A stretch of DNA of 64,000 nucleotides from Symbiodinium natans. Lineage: Eukaryota > Sar > Dinophyceae > Suessiales > Symbiodiniaceae. Under the pieces are notes generated by a model. It ran no database searches. It saw nothing but the letters and a program-made list of their open reading frames with translations, and was not told the origin of the DNA. Positions 50,117 through 61,193 of this stretch are shown here, piece by piece. The translations under genes were made by a program, and so were the position numbers. The DNA lies in contig CAJNDS010000673.1 of NCBI GenBank assembly GCA_905221605.1, forward strand, positions 28,411 through 92,410, read 5' to 3'. Positions within the stretch are counted from its first letter, which is position 1. The number at the start of each line of letters is the position of its first letter.

Positions 50117-50213
50117 GTAATGTTTATTTTCAGTTGAAGCTCCATAAACTCTAAGCCTGAAGCCCCCAACGCCGAAAGCCTAAACCTAAACCCTGACACC
50201 CTACTCTGTGCAG

Positions 50214-50386
50214 GATCACCCGTGTGCCGACCTGTTGGAGGTTCTCCCTCGCGCTATCAAGGTGCCCACACTTTGCTTGGAGTATGACGTGCAGACCCGT
50301 AAACTGTACGGAGAGCAACCTATAGTAAACAGGGACATCGACCTTAATTACTGGGCATATTGCTCAAGGAATATTGATTTTTCCAG
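50214..50386 (+). CDS. Candidate exon B, host gene
   Basis: Follows a tctgtgcag acceptor and ends ttttccag|GTTCTAGG. The 173 bases read DHPCADLLEVLPRAIKVPTL, then CLEYDVQTRKLYGEQP and a further 20 residues without a stop. The upstream intron ends in a run of CCCTAAACC-like text. This is the longest and best of the exon-like blocks. Protein family not recognised. Confidence 0.5.
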
Positions 50387-50890
50387 GTTCTAGGTAAACC
50401 TAAACTCCTAAGCCAAATCTTTGAACCCTAAACCCTAACCGCTAAATCGCGAAGCACTTGGCCGGTGGTCGGTGACCCTTTCTCTCCGTTTAAGGGGTGG
50501 TTCCCTTCTATGCCCAAAAGGATTCCATTTCTTGGGAACCTATATAGGTGAGTCAGCAAGGGATCGGTCAGGGTTTGGAGAAAAAACCCTCCTCTGACAG
50601 ACTTTGGTTTTGTTGTTTTGTGCTTTGGCTAGCGTCGTTTGGGCTAGTAGCTAAGGATGCCCGTGAGAAGTAGCCTTGGTCCCTCCTTCGGAGTAGGGAA
50701 CCCTTCAGAGGAAGGCACCTTTGTGTAGGACGCTGGGGCAACCTCATTGTGGTACTTTGACTTTGGGCGTAGAGTTCAGGGCAGTTGGGGGTCAAGGGCT
50801 TCGCTTCAAGGTTTGAGATAGTGTAAGCCCTTAAGCCCAGCTGACAAGTTCTTTTTAGAACCCGTAACCGGGCTACAGTAGCTGCACCAG

Positions 50891-50950
50891 GCTGAGATGA
50901 AGATTATGAGAATGTGTGTTCGTGCCGTGGGACCAGAAACCCTCATCCCC
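50891..50950 (+). CDS. Candidate exon C, host gene
   Basis: Starts after gctgcaccag and reads AEMKIMRMCVRAVGPETLIP. The 3' limit is unclear because no GT donor is close. Confidence 0.35.
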
Positions 50951-51006
50951 GATCCCTGCAAATTGAGACGACCTCAACCCCAAGCTTAAAAAACGAGAGC
51001 TGCAGA

Positions 51007-51106
51007 GGAGATCAACAGGATCCTGAAGCAAAGGCAGGGGATCCGTGTCAAAGTTCGCAGGCTTAGAAGATCAAAGATTCGGGATCTGAGACAGGAGCAC
51101 AAGCAG
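51007..51106 (+). CDS. Candidate exon D, host gene
   Basis: Starts after gagctgcag and reads EINRILKQRQGIRVKVRRLR, then RSKIRDLRQEHKQ, a strongly charged helix. It ends cacaagcag|GATTTAGG. GA donors are known in dinoflagellates. Probably a coiled coil or basic nucleic-acid-contacting helix. Confidence 0.45.
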
Positions 51107-51352
51107 GATTTAGGGTTCAAAAGGTCTAAGGGTTTTACCTGCCGAAGACGCCGTGGCTTGTGCTGCACGTGTTGCAGAATGCAAGAGCCCAAACCATTAG
51201 CCCTGAAGTCGCCCTCCTGCAGGGAGGCGGACGACGGTCCTTCAATCCTCGTGCACCACAGACGCAAACAAATCAAGGCGCTCGACATCTTAGTCCCTTT
51301 GCTCCCTTTTCAAGCGGTCAGATTTCCCTTATAAACCACATCAAGCCCAAAG

Positions 51353-51426
51353 AAGGGCATCCTTTTTGTTGCCATTCCGACGTTACTGGGCAACCTTGCC
51401 ATCTATGCTAGCAGCAATGGGTCCAG
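51353..51426 (+). CDS. Candidate exon E, hydrophobic segment
   Basis: Flanked by cccaaag upstream and gtccag|GTAGTC downstream. The 74 bases read KGILFVAIPTLLGNLAIYAS, a likely membrane helix. Confidence 0.4.
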
Positions 51427-51807
51427 GTAGTCCAGGGAGAAGAAGTTCTAGCCGAGTTCGCACACTCTAGGGTTCCGAGTTCGCACACTCCAGGGTTTAG
51501 AGTTTAGTCAGCTACCCACAGTAAGAAGCACGCTGTTTCCTGTCTATCCTACATTCGAGCCTTACACTTACCGGCTCTTGGTACGGATTTGGGGTTTTCG
51601 CATTAAACCCCAACAACAAAGAAGCATGCACCACTATCATTGCAGGCCCCCCCGTCCGAATTCCCAACTAGAAGTATCTCAAGAAACAGCTCGCACGCCG
51701 CAGAAGCCGAGGCACTGCGCCTCAGGAATTAGCCGTTCGGTGTCCGTGTGCGTGGCGTGGCTCATGATCGTCAAGGCCGGCCGAGCCTGAACCCTCGAAA
51801 CCCCCTC

Positions 51808-51840
51808 GGGTTTAGGGTTTAGGGGTTAGGGTTTAGGTTT
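51808..51840. repeat. Interstitial telomere-like repeat, TTTAGGG strand
   Basis: gggtttagggtttagggg and onward on the plus strand, opposite in orientation to most other blocks here. Confidence 0.75.
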
Positions 51841-52115
51841 TCGTGCTTGGGGTTCCATGTTTCGTTTGCCTTTGAGTCTGCAGTCTGGTGGAGGACTGAG
51901 CTCGACTGCCTACGAAGATTCAGGGTAACGTCCCTTTGTGTTTGTATACAGTTTCCTCGGTACAAGCAGAAAGCCTTGTACCCTAGAAACCTGAAAATAT
52001 TAAACGTCCTGTCCCTAAGCCCTATAGCCTAAACTCCTAAACTACTAAACATCCTGAAGCCTCAAACCCAAACTACAAAACAAACCCTTTCTTGGCCTTT
52101 GTCACGCCCTTGCAG

Positions 52116-52170
52116 GCCATGAGCCTGAAGGATGCGCAGGCTCTGGCCACCCGGCGCCACATTTCAGGGG
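52116..52170 (+). CDS. Candidate exon F, host gene
   Basis: Preceded by gcccttgcag and followed by GTATCA. It reads AMSLKDAQALATRRHIS. The codon choice is GC-rich at third positions (ctg, gcg, gcc, cgg), unlike the flanks. Confidence 0.45.
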
Positions 52171-52549
52171 GTATCAACAGAATTCTGATAATCATATTTG
52201 TTATTTATTTCCGAAGAATGATTGCTGTTCTTATTGTCATTAGTTCCATGGTTATACTGGTAGCGCTCGCTTTGATGGGTGTGGTCTTTTGGGCTGTTGG
52301 GGTTGTTGGAGGAGGATCGGCTCCCGGAGTGCAGACTGGTAGAAGGGTTTAGGGGCAAGTTGGGGCCGGAAAATGGGGGCGAGAACTAGAATCAGCCAGG
52401 CCCCCACCCCCTCCCCCCCAACATTTCTCGAATTCATGCACCCTGCAAACTTGGTTTGGTTTTGATTCCCCCTGATCGCCGAAGTTGTTCCGTGGATATT
52501 CTGTTAGTCAGACGAACGGCTGCGGCCCCTCTGCTACTCTTCATTGCAG

Positions 52550-52634
52550 ATGATAGCAGAAGTTGTAATCCGAATAACATCGAGGCGCCCAATGCTTGAC
52601 CCAAGAATTGCTTTCGTACTTGGAGGCCTTCAAG
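52550..52634 (+). CDS. Candidate exon G, host gene
   Basis: Preceded by cttcattgcag and followed by GTTCGG. The 85 bases read MIAEVVIRITSRRPMLDPRI, then AFVLGGLQ. Clear coding character with canonical AG and GT borders. Confidence 0.5.
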
Positions 52635-53040
52635 GTTCGGATTTGTCACATGGGACTGCAATTCGCATACCATAGTACGCAATCCCGATGCTGCCCTCTC
52701 CCAAACTTCGTACGTCATTGCACATGACCAGCAGGAATAGTCCTTGGTAATCAGGTCCTGTGTTGCTGCTTGAGGGTTTTAAGTTTTCGGCTTGGAGTTT
52801 AGGGTGTAGGTGGATAATTAGGAGTTGCGGTATAGGGATGAGTCTAGGCCGCCCCTACGTGAGGGCACATTGTTTTAGTTGTCGAGGGTTTGCTGTTTTG
52901 GCTCCATCCTCTGCATGTCCTTTTCGCTTCTGCCAGCCGGTCGTGGAACGCAAGAGGTCCACGGTGCGCTTTTTCGTTTTGGTTCCGCGTGCGCTGTGTT
53001 TCTGAAGGTTGCACATGTCGTAGAGACGCGAAGCCCGAAA

Positions 53041-54035
53041 AAAGGGAAAAAACATCCGTACCTAACACCTCCAATCGCGAAGGCCTAAACCATGTAAAAG
53101 GCATGGGAAAGCAAGACTGCGTGGGAAGCCCTGAGCCCTAAACAGACATGTTGGGTTGCAAGCCCTGAACCGAAAAGAAGCATCCCAAGGCCTCAACCCT
53201 ACAAAGGAGATGGTGGTGAGAAGCCCTGCACCCTAAACGGGGATGCTGGGTTGAAAGCCCTAAGCCCTGGAAGGGATGTTGGCCGGGAAGTCCCGGAGGA
53301 TGTTGAAGCCAGTGCGCCCTCGAGAGCGGAAACAGTGCGGTTTGAACCTCTTACCCATGCATACACCTCCCCACCAAATTCTAAACCCCAATCGCAAATC
53401 CGAAACCCTAAAACCATAGATGCTACATGGTTTTCAGGGCTTACGGGTTTATGGCGCTTGTAGTGCAGTGTACAGTGCTCGTAGCGTTTATAGGTTTAGG
53501 GTGGGAACACCCCGCCCTGCCTAAGGTCAAGAAGGCCAGACCTCAGGCCGGCTAGCGCAAACCGGGGCCATCAGGGTGTAGGGCTTCTGGCTTAGAGCTT
53601 CTATGATTATTGCTATTATTATCCATGTTATTATTGCTCTTATCCATGTTATTTATGTTTACAAGAACTACTCAAGTTATTGTCTCATGGGGATGATGCC
53701 CTATTCTCCCTCCAAAGTGCCTGCTCTTCGGTGGATTGCAGGGGGCTTAATGATTTGGGGCTTTCGGGTTTTGGGGGTTTCGGAAGGGGTTGTCTTAGGC
53801 CGTGCACAGTCCTCCCGACGCAGGGGTGCCTGCCCAATGTAGACACAGCGAAAATGCCCATAAGGCCACAACCCTAAACCCTAATTAGCAGAAACTTCGA
53901 CCCAATAGAGTATGTAATTAAGTACTTTGTAGCCCAAGCATTCGCCATAGAATCCAAGCTAAAACTTACACCCCGAAAGTCTACACTCCGAAACCACCCA
54001 AAAAAGCCCTATAAAGTGTTTGCAAGCATCACCAG
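53041..54035. other. About 1 kb of intron-like DNA
   Basis: Repetitive 'aagccctgaacc' and 'aaccctaaa' text with one weak coding stretch at 53279-53360 (GREVPEDVEASAPSRAETVR). No bordered exon seen. Confidence 0.35.
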
Positions 54036-54104
54036 GCCATGCCCAACCACGGATTTCTGCAGACGCTCGCGCTGCTGGAAAGCGATCCTCCTCTGGCATT
54101 ACTT
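54036..54104 (+). CDS. Candidate exon H, host gene
   Basis: Flanked by catcaccag and GTATGG. 69 bases, 23 codons in phase 0, reading AMPNHGFLQTLALLESDPPL and ALL. Confidence 0.5.
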
Positions 54105-54363
54105 GTATGGTTTCGGGCCGCTTGGGGTTTAGGGTTGGGGATTCAGGGCTCTAGGGCTCGGTATCCTCAGTCGAACCGAGTAAGCCTAAACCCTATGAGG
54201 CACCTTCTCCTCATAAAGCCTTGAGGAAAACCGCGACATTCAGAGTGCGCACAAGCTGTCTCTCGGCCCACAGTTTGGCCTTCGGGATCTAGGTTTGTCT
54301 TTGGGGTTAGCTTTGAAGACATCGGATCGGGGTAGGATGCTTGTACTACGGGGGTAGCATTAG

Positions 54364-54470
54364 GATCAGAAATACCCCTTATGTTGGGTCGTGCTGGCAC
54401 GGTGGACGTTGTCTTGAAATCCTGGGAGATCTTTGCAGGCTTGCTTCAAAGGTGTGAGACCGACCTGTAA
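54364..54470 (+). CDS. Candidate exon I with a stop codon
   Basis: After gcattag the reading is SEIPLMLGRAGTVDVVLKSW, then EIFAGLLQRCETDL and TAA. An internal ttgcag|GC could be a GC donor, in which case the stop is in an intron. Confidence 0.35.
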
Positions 54471-54991
54471 GGCAAATCCTTGAACATGGGGAGAAGCTGG
54501 CCTAGAAACAGCTCTATTGCACCGAAGCTTCCTGGCAACCGCGACTTGTAAATCCTCCCACTTGCACGCCCCAGCGAGAAGCTGAAACCATGGTTTGTAT
54601 GTCAACACGTCAGGAAGGGGTGCGGAAAGCAAGCGCCTGTGTGTTTGTTTTGGGATATGCCAGCTCCTGACATCCATGGGAGCCGCAACATTGAATCATT
54701 GAATGTCAAACCTGCTGCTCTGAAGCCGAAGCTTACGAGTGTAGACCCTTATGTCATCAATCCATCAAGGCAGGTTGAAAGGTCTCGGTTGGCGGACCCT
54801 ACTTCCTGCACAGTTTACTGTACTTCCAGAGTTTCCAAATCCTCAAATCCCGGCATAGTCTGACGCTTGTTGCTTCTTGTCTGGATTTTTTTAAGCTTTT
54901 GTTCCTTTAAGGACTATCCACCAGCAAGAAGAGTACCCACATTGTAAGATGGTTACTGGGTGCCTGCAAATTCGACACCCTCAACATCCAG

Positions 54992-55073
54992 GTGGATAAA
55001 GGCCAACGAGGTGAGCAAGGATTGCCGGGATCGACTCGTTCTGAAGCTCCGTGAGCGATCAAACAAGGACGGA
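54992..55073 (+). CDS. Candidate exon J, host gene
   Basis: Preceded by caacatccag and followed by GTAAGAG, a strong donor. The 82 bases read WIKANEVSKDCRDRLVLKLR, then ERSNKDG, a charged helix. Confidence 0.5.
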
Positions 55074-55742
55074 GTAAGAGGCTTTTTGAGGTATGGATTT
55101 GGGTGCATCATGTTTCGCACCCCCGACCTTGCTACAGAATCCGGAATTTTGCGAGTCAGGCACCCAGACCGGACTCTTTGCGGGAAACATTTGTTGAGTG
55201 TTCGGTTCGGGCTGATGTTGCACGCCTCGAATTGGGGATTCTTTAAAGGAATCCTGTTATACAATGTAGCTATGTGAGGATGCTTTTACAAAGAGCCCTG
55301 TAGAAAATCAACACTTGTCATGTTTCAATGGCCTAGCGAGGCATCATTCCACGCAGACACCCACCTGTTCGAGGTAGCTTTCCGCGGAGTTCACACCCTT
55401 GCCCTGGAGCCTTAAAAGGCTTGAGAAGCTTCTAGGGTTAACTGACTTGGAACAAAGGAGCGAAGTGTTGAGCCTGTACTCTGTCCTCTAAGTGGTAAGA
55501 TACCATCCATCTCAATGAAAGGTGTTGTACTTGCAAAGCCATAGAACCAGGGTACTCAAGCCTATAGGAAGCGCATCAGCACTAACCCACAGCGCAATAA
55601 AAAAGAGCCCTAGGCATCCCTAGACCCCACCCCGTTTCAAACCACCCAATCCAAAACACCGAAGCCCTAAACCCCCTTAGCCCTTCACCTTATGGCCCCT
55701 GAAGGCCCCAAGACCACCAAATCCTAAGCCCTAAACTCCTGA

Positions 55743-55800
55743 ACCCTAAACCCTAAACCCTAAACCCGAAACCCTAAACCCGAAACCCTAAACCCCCTAA
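55743..55800. repeat. Interstitial telomere-like repeat (CCCTAAA)n
   Basis: Seven or eight ccctaaa/cccgaaa units in tandem. Confidence 0.85.
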
Positions 55801-56080
55801 GCTCCTGACAGGCCGCCGACCGAGCCGCCAGGCTCGAGCGTCGGCTCCAGAGGCCTGGCGTACTTCAAGTCGCTTATTGCTCGTTTTCTATTTTCAGCTT
55901 CATGATTGTGTCGTTTATGGCTTTAATCATATGCAGTTGACTTTTAGTTAGTTGGTACTGTTTTCATGGTTATCATGAAGAAGGATATGACATCTGCTTT
56001 GCTCGCTTCTGTATACATTGTGTATATATACATATACACACAGATATGTGTGTTCTCAATATTTGTCGGTCGTCACTAAG
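55801..56080. other. Intron-like AT-balanced DNA
   Basis: Contains gtatatatacatatacacac. No gene seen. Confidence 0.35.
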
Positions 56081-56119
56081 AATGACCCAGATGTCGTCAA
56101 CGTTTCAGCCGTGGTCCAG
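56081..56119 (+). CDS. Candidate exon K, host gene
   Basis: Flanked by cactaag and GTTGATTC. 39 bases read NDPDVVNVSAVVQ. Short and therefore uncertain. Confidence 0.3.
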
Positions 56120-57148
56120 GTTGATTCATGTACTTGAACTGGGTTGTACGACAATGGATACTTCCGAGCGCGAAATTGCCCGATTTCCGCATCGGGCAAG
56201 CGTAGCAGGGGCGTGCTTTCCTCTGTTTCTACGGCCCTTGGATGAGGTCCTACACTGTTTGGCATCTACCCCGCCAGAACAGTCATAATATTACTAGGAC
56301 GGGTGTTCTTTGATTATGTTATTGCCACCTTTGAGGGTCTAGGGTTGATAAGGCTCAGAGCTTAGGGTACACAGGGGCCCGAAACGTGCAGTTCAGCAGG
56401 TTACTCGAAAACAGCAACTGCCCTGTGTTTCGGCCTTTAGGGCCAAAAAAACTGCTTATGTCTGGAGAGCCCCTGAACGCAAGCTCTGCAAAAGGGTTTA
56501 GGGTTTAAGGTTTGGGGAGGGTGGACCATCTTCATCATTCCCACAAAATGTCGTCCCCGTTTGGGCAGCCTTCGTCTACGGTGCCATCTGTCGTCAACCC
56601 CAAACCCCACTTACCACACATGCGCTGCACCGAAGCGTCAGAGGCTGAAGACGGAACATGCCTCCGATCGAAAGGTTGCCGAAGCCGTCGTTTCCTTGAG
56701 GCAGGGTTTAGGGGGTTTAGCGGGGCTTTAGGATTTAGGGCTTGAGGTTGAAGAGCGCAGAAAGCCCAAGACCTTGCAATTGATAAAGGCCAGCTTCTTT
56801 CATCATTCAGGGCCCCTGCAACGCTTAAGGTATATTAATTCCTTACGGGCCTGCGGGCTCCCGGTGAGGTTGAGAGCCGCAAATATTCCCTCCCCTAACT
56901 GTGCATTGAAGGATGAGGGAGGCTTGAAAGGAGGCTTTAGGGTTTTGGGGTGTGGTTCCGGTTTTGGACGTCGGTTCTGGTTTCCTCCATTGCGAATGAA
57001 AGCATGCTTGCGAGCCAGTGTCTCAGAGCGTATTGGATTCAGGGTCCTTCAAAGCCTTTCATGACATCGCTTTAGTCTCCCCTAAGCATGGTAAGCGCAA
57101 CTACTCGTAAAGCCTCTGGCTTGTGATGTACGGATGTTTCGCCCGAAT
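56120..57148. other. About 1 kb of intron-like DNA
   Basis: Scattered TTTAGGG and GGGTTT motifs; no bordered exon is convincing. Confidence 0.35.
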
Positions 57149-57233
57149 CCCTAAACCCTAAACGCTAAACCCTAAACCCTAAACCCGAAACCCTAAACCC
57201 TAAGCCCTAAACCCTAAACCCTCAACCCTAAAG
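57149..57233. repeat. Interstitial telomere-like repeat abutting an exon-like block
   Basis: About eleven ccctaaa-type units. The last, ccctaaag, provides the AG directly before the coding stretch at 57234, so the repeat itself forms the intron's 3' end. Confidence 0.85.
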
Positions 57234-57306
57234 GAAGCTGGCCAGCGACATCGAGAAGCAGACTCCCAGAACCACCATCGATGTGAGGGCCCTGGTGTCA
57301 GAATGA
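57234..57306 (+). CDS. Candidate terminal exon L
   Basis: After cctaaag the reading is KLASDIEKQTPRTTIDVRAL, then VSE and TGA. Third positions are GC-rich and the residue composition is protein-like. It may be the C-terminus of a gene whose earlier exons are upstream. Confidence 0.45.
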
Positions 57307-57467
57307 TCCAGGGGAGCATGGGGAGCATATTATGTGTTTTGTCATCTTTGTACGTGTACATTAATTATATTTTCAATTGATTATGTTTATAATTACCATC
57401 GCGATTTTTTCCAAATGTATTGCAATGTTTCATGAAAATATTATCAATATTCTTTATGAATTCAAAA

Positions 57468-57618
57468 AACCCTAAACCCTAAGCCCTAAACCCTACACCC
57501 AAGACCCAAAACCCAAAACCCACAACCCAAAACCCAAAACCCAAACCCTAAACCCTAAACCCTAAGCCCTAAACCCTAAATCCAACAAACTCTAAACCCG
57601 AAGCCCTAAACCTTAAAT
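57468..57618. repeat. Longest interstitial telomere-like block
   Basis: About twenty units of ccctaaa mixed with acccaaa and acccaca variants. Confidence 0.85.
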
Positions 57619-57846
57619 CGCAGTGGCCCCATATTCCCTCATCAAGGGCTCCTCTGGAGTTGCCGTTGGGTTAAGTTGCTCTCGGGTTCAAGGTTTAGTG
57701 TTCAAGAGAGGCTCATTTGAAAGGAGGCGTTGAGCCTGAAGACCCTCCTCCAGGTTTGGGCACTTCGGGTTTAAAAAGCCCTTAGGTTTGCGGACGTTTG
57801 AGAGACCCTTTAAAGAAACCCCGTGGGCGTGTGCTTGCAATACTCT

Positions 57847-57865
57847 GGGGGGGGGGGGGGGGGGG
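57847..57865. repeat. G19 homopolymer
   Basis: Nineteen consecutive G residues (tactct then G19 then tgtgg). Confidence 0.95.
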
Positions 57866-58034
57866 TGTGGTGAAGCTTTACCAGAGCTCTGGCTTGGGAT
57901 TGCGGATCTCGCAATGAGGCGGAAGATGGGTTGAGGGCTTAGGGTTTGTAGAGCTCAGGATTAGGAATCAGAGTTTGTGTCTAATGATGATTCAAGAGGG
58001 TTGTTTGCGTGTTCAGGGATTGGGGATTGGGCAT

Positions 58035-60070
58035 TCTGGCCTCGGTTTAACACACAAAGAATAGAAAGACACAATGAAAAGACAGTTTGTTATGTGCCAT
58101 CGATAATAGAAAAAAGGCTTCTTATGAATTATTACAAGAAGAATATTTTTCACAAGTTTATTCAAATCTCTTTAAACAGAATATAGACAAGCTTGCAAAT
58201 CAGCATGCATTTCACGGCAATGTTACAAAAACAAGGAAGTCATGCTTTTAATCTGAATGTTTAAGATTTTTTAAATTATCAATGGTTCATGTCATCATAG
58301 CAAAATGTTTAACACTATTGTAAACATACTACAGTAATATTCACTTACCTTATACACGACCTTACTTGCCAGGTTTCAATACTATTGAGAATGTTTTCGT
58401 AAAATGAACAAACAGTTTTGAAACATAAAACATGATACTTTAATACATATATTGAAAAATAGAGAAGGTTTAGCAAAGACATATTTTAACTTTTTTCACT
58501 TGTTTAAAGAAGCGCTGCACAATATCATCATGGAAGAGAGTACGAATACATTTGTAAAGAAGAATAATAAGACGCATTTCGCTGCACATGAACCATTATG
58601 AGGTAAGATTGACAATATAGTTGCAATAACAAATGAACTTACAATGTATTCATATATGTTTTTAAGATCTTGTGTATTGTATTGTTATGAAGAACTAACA
58701 GAACCTTTCATACACGATTCTTAAAAAGATGCTAAAGTAAATAAGTATACAATGGATTCAAAGTCTAGATGATTTTTATCAGATAGAGATTCAACAGTTT
58801 TAACATTGCTGTCATTATTGTTCTACAGCCTAGAAAAAATAGAATATTGGAACTGTTTCACTTTTAAATATACATCTATAAAGTAGTCATAATAGTGTGT
58901 GTGTGTGTGTGTGTGTGTGTTTTTTCTCCACTATATTATAATACTCGATTTTCGATATCAACATATGAAAACTCATATGATATTTCCACTGTAAAGCCTT
59001 TCAACCGTTTAGTTTTTAAGATGATTATTTGTTTCATTTTCCTTTGTGTTAATATCTGTTAGAATTGCTTTACCATTATTAAGAGTATATTAGCAATATT
59101 GTATCTATCTATAATACTACCATGTGATATCATATTCCATTTATTATAAAACAGTAATGTGCATTTGTATATATTGTGGTTGAATAGGTACATATTAGAA
59201 TGAATATGATAATTTTTCATTTTACGATGAACTATCAAAAAATTAAATTGCTTCAGTTTGCATAATAAAGAACTTAAAGATATACAAAGCAAAGTGTTCG
59301 CAAAATCGAAAATAATAGAATTTAACATCAAATGGTTTGGGAATATACAAAAGCAAAAGTATTAAGTATAGTGAAAATGGAAAATATGCAATTCTCGTAA
59401 AAAACAAATAGACGATCTAATATTATTGTTCGCGGTCTTCTTTAAGAACAATAGTGGAACAATTCTGAAATCGTAGGTTTATATTACTACGTGAACAAGT
59501 GACAACAATAGCAGAACCTATATTTTCAACATGTATATTTTTCAGGGTCCATGAATTAATATAGAACGTTTAGATGTTGCCATACCGTTAAGAATATTAG
59601 ATATAGTACTAAATTTTTCTGATAAGAAATTGATGTTGCATTATGTTTATTAGATATAGCAATAGTGCTAAACCAAATGATATTCAAATATGAGTTATGT
59701 AGAGATAAGAGGTAAATAGTATATTTTCTACTAAAGAATTAATTCTGGCAACAATGTTATGATGCATATACAAAATGCAGAGAGTCATGTTAGTTATTAT
59801 ATATATATAACAAATATGTCAATATATGTGATCATTAAAAAGAGGATGTGAAAAAATCAGAAAACAGTCGAATATAAACTTAAAAAATTAAATATCAATG
59901 AAACGATAATATGTGAACAGAAGATTAATAAAGACAAAGGAATTGCTATTCAATTTGAATTATATACATGAAAGTTATTCAAGTATTTGCACAAGTGCAA
60001 AAGTTGTTCGTTAATTCATAAACAATGATTTTTCGTTATGTATACATATATCTTTCCCATGAAAAATAAC
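58035..60070. other. AT-rich 2-kb island
   Basis: Composition changes abruptly from GC-balanced flank to strongly AT-rich DNA and back. Only short ORFs occur; the largest is a 90-codon minus-strand frame at 59059-59331, rich in Ile, Asn, Leu and Phe. No CCCTAAA motifs lie inside, unlike both flanks. It could be organelle-derived DNA, a different transposon class or a recombination product. It ends a few bases before the DinoSL. Confidence 0.75.
58895..58921. repeat. (GT)n microsatellite
   Basis: Thirteen gt units followed by a T run, inside the AT-rich island. Confidence 0.95.
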
Positions 60071-60076
60071 GCTTTC

Positions 60077-60098
60077 ACCGTAGCCATTTTGGCTCAAG
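60077..60098 (+). other. Complete dinoflagellate spliced-leader sequence (DinoSL)
   Basis: Twenty-two bases match the published DinoSL consensus in full, with A at the variable first position. The core is CCGTAGCCATTTTGGCTCAA plus a final G. An SL RNA gene would continue with a GT splice donor, but here CTACTTG follows, so this is more likely a relict leader from a retroposed mRNA than a functional SL RNA gene. The last eight leader bases pair with 60102-60109 to form an 8-bp hairpin. Confidence 0.9.
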
Positions 60099-60109
60099 CT
60101 ACTTGAGCC
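60091..60109. repeat. Perfect hairpin GGCTCAAG-CTA-CTTGAGCC
   Basis: 8-bp perfect stem with a 3-base loop, made from the leader's 3' end and the sequence just behind it. Confidence 0.85.
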
Positions 60110-60214
60110 TTCAGCTCCTTCTGAACCAGGAGGTGCAGATAGGGTTCTGGGGCTTCGAGCTTAGGCTTAGGCCCCTAAAGGACTTACAGCCTTGGGTCAT
60201 GCCTGCCACTGGCA

Positions 60215-60260
60215 GTGTCCATGAAGATGGTGAAGAACTTTTCGCTTCAAGGCAGCGGGG
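60215..60260 (+). CDS. Candidate exon, short
   Basis: The reading MKMVKNFSLQG lies between a ggcag site and gcag|CGGGG. Coding-like but too short for confidence. Confidence 0.25.
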
Positions 60261-60469
60261 TTTAGGGTTCAGAGTTTAGGGGGTTTTTTGACTAGGAAAG
60301 TTTAGGGCTTAGGGTTCTGAAGCCTCACTCCGAGGGTCCATGTGCGTGAATGGTGTGTACTTAGGCTCCGCCAAGTTGTCGTTTGTGTAGGAACACTGAG
60401 AGCACGGGACACGTGGCTGACAGAGAATCTGAGACGCTCCCACCTACAGCTTGGCCCCCTTCACTCCAG

Positions 60470-60562
60470 GAGCAAGCCAAGATGCGGCAAAAGGTGCGCC
60501 AGGGCATCCTCGGCTTCCTGCCAGCCCAGGCCCGAAAACGCATCATGCGAAGTGGCAGGGCT
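60470..60562 (+). CDS. Candidate exon M, host gene
   Basis: Preceded by cttcactccag. It reads EQAKMRQKVRQGILGFLPAQ, then ARKRIMRSG, before an in-frame TAG at 60565-60567. A basic amphipathic helix is likely. It may end at ggcag|GG or run to the stop. Confidence 0.45.
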
Positions 60563-60839
60563 TTGTAGGGTGCGACAGTGTGGGGCTCCATTCGGAAGGG
60601 TGCGGGTTTTTGGGGACCGACGCAGGTGGAGCCCGAGCGCGGCCGCCCTGCAGTGGGTCGCTGGGCCCGTCTCGACAGGGAGGGCGCCACTGCGCATGCC
60701 GTGCGCGAGACGCGCGCAACTGGGCAGCGCTACGGCTTTTGATGGTTTACGTGTAGGAGGGGGCCCTTGTTGCGCATGGGTTGAGGTTTAGGGTTTAGGG
60801 TTCAGGGTTGGTTAGTTTGCTGGATGCGGTCTTTGGTTA

Positions 60840-61035
60840 GGGGGTGAGACATCTCAAGGAGCACGACGATGAGCCCAAGTCTTGCATATTGAGGTGGCGG
60901 GGGGAATAGTCCCAGCTTGTCTCCCAAGTTAGGGATGAGCGCCCGTCTTGCTCATCGGGGTGTGAAGCTGCTGGGGGTGAATTATCAGAACTTGTCGCCC
61001 AAGTCGGGATAAGCAAGTCTTGCTTTTGGGAGGGC
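60840..61035. repeat. Degenerate tandem of about 60 bp
   Basis: Three diverged units share 'gatgagcccaagtcttgc' and 'gtcgcccaagtcggga'-like phrases. Confidence 0.55.
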
Positions 61036-61124
61036 AACGTCGCTGGAGGGTTGAAAGAGTCAAGCAGGTTCGGAGGGTTGTCCAGGTTCAGAGTTTACGT
61101 TTGTGGGATTCGTAAGTCTATCAG

Positions 61125-61193
61125 CATCGGACTGCCCAGAAGACCATCCGCGAAATCCGCGTCATCTTCGCGAGCTCCGCGCGTCAGCAACAG
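61125..61193 (+). CDS. Candidate exon N, host gene
   Basis: Flanked by ctatcag and GTAGCT. Exactly 69 bases, 23 codons, reading HRTAQKTIREIRVIFASSAR and QQQ. Strong coding character and canonical borders. Confidence 0.55.

Noticed and set aside
60077-60098. Functional SL RNA gene
   Set aside because: The bases after the leader are CTACTTG rather than a GT donor, and no Sm-binding site was seen shortly downstream.
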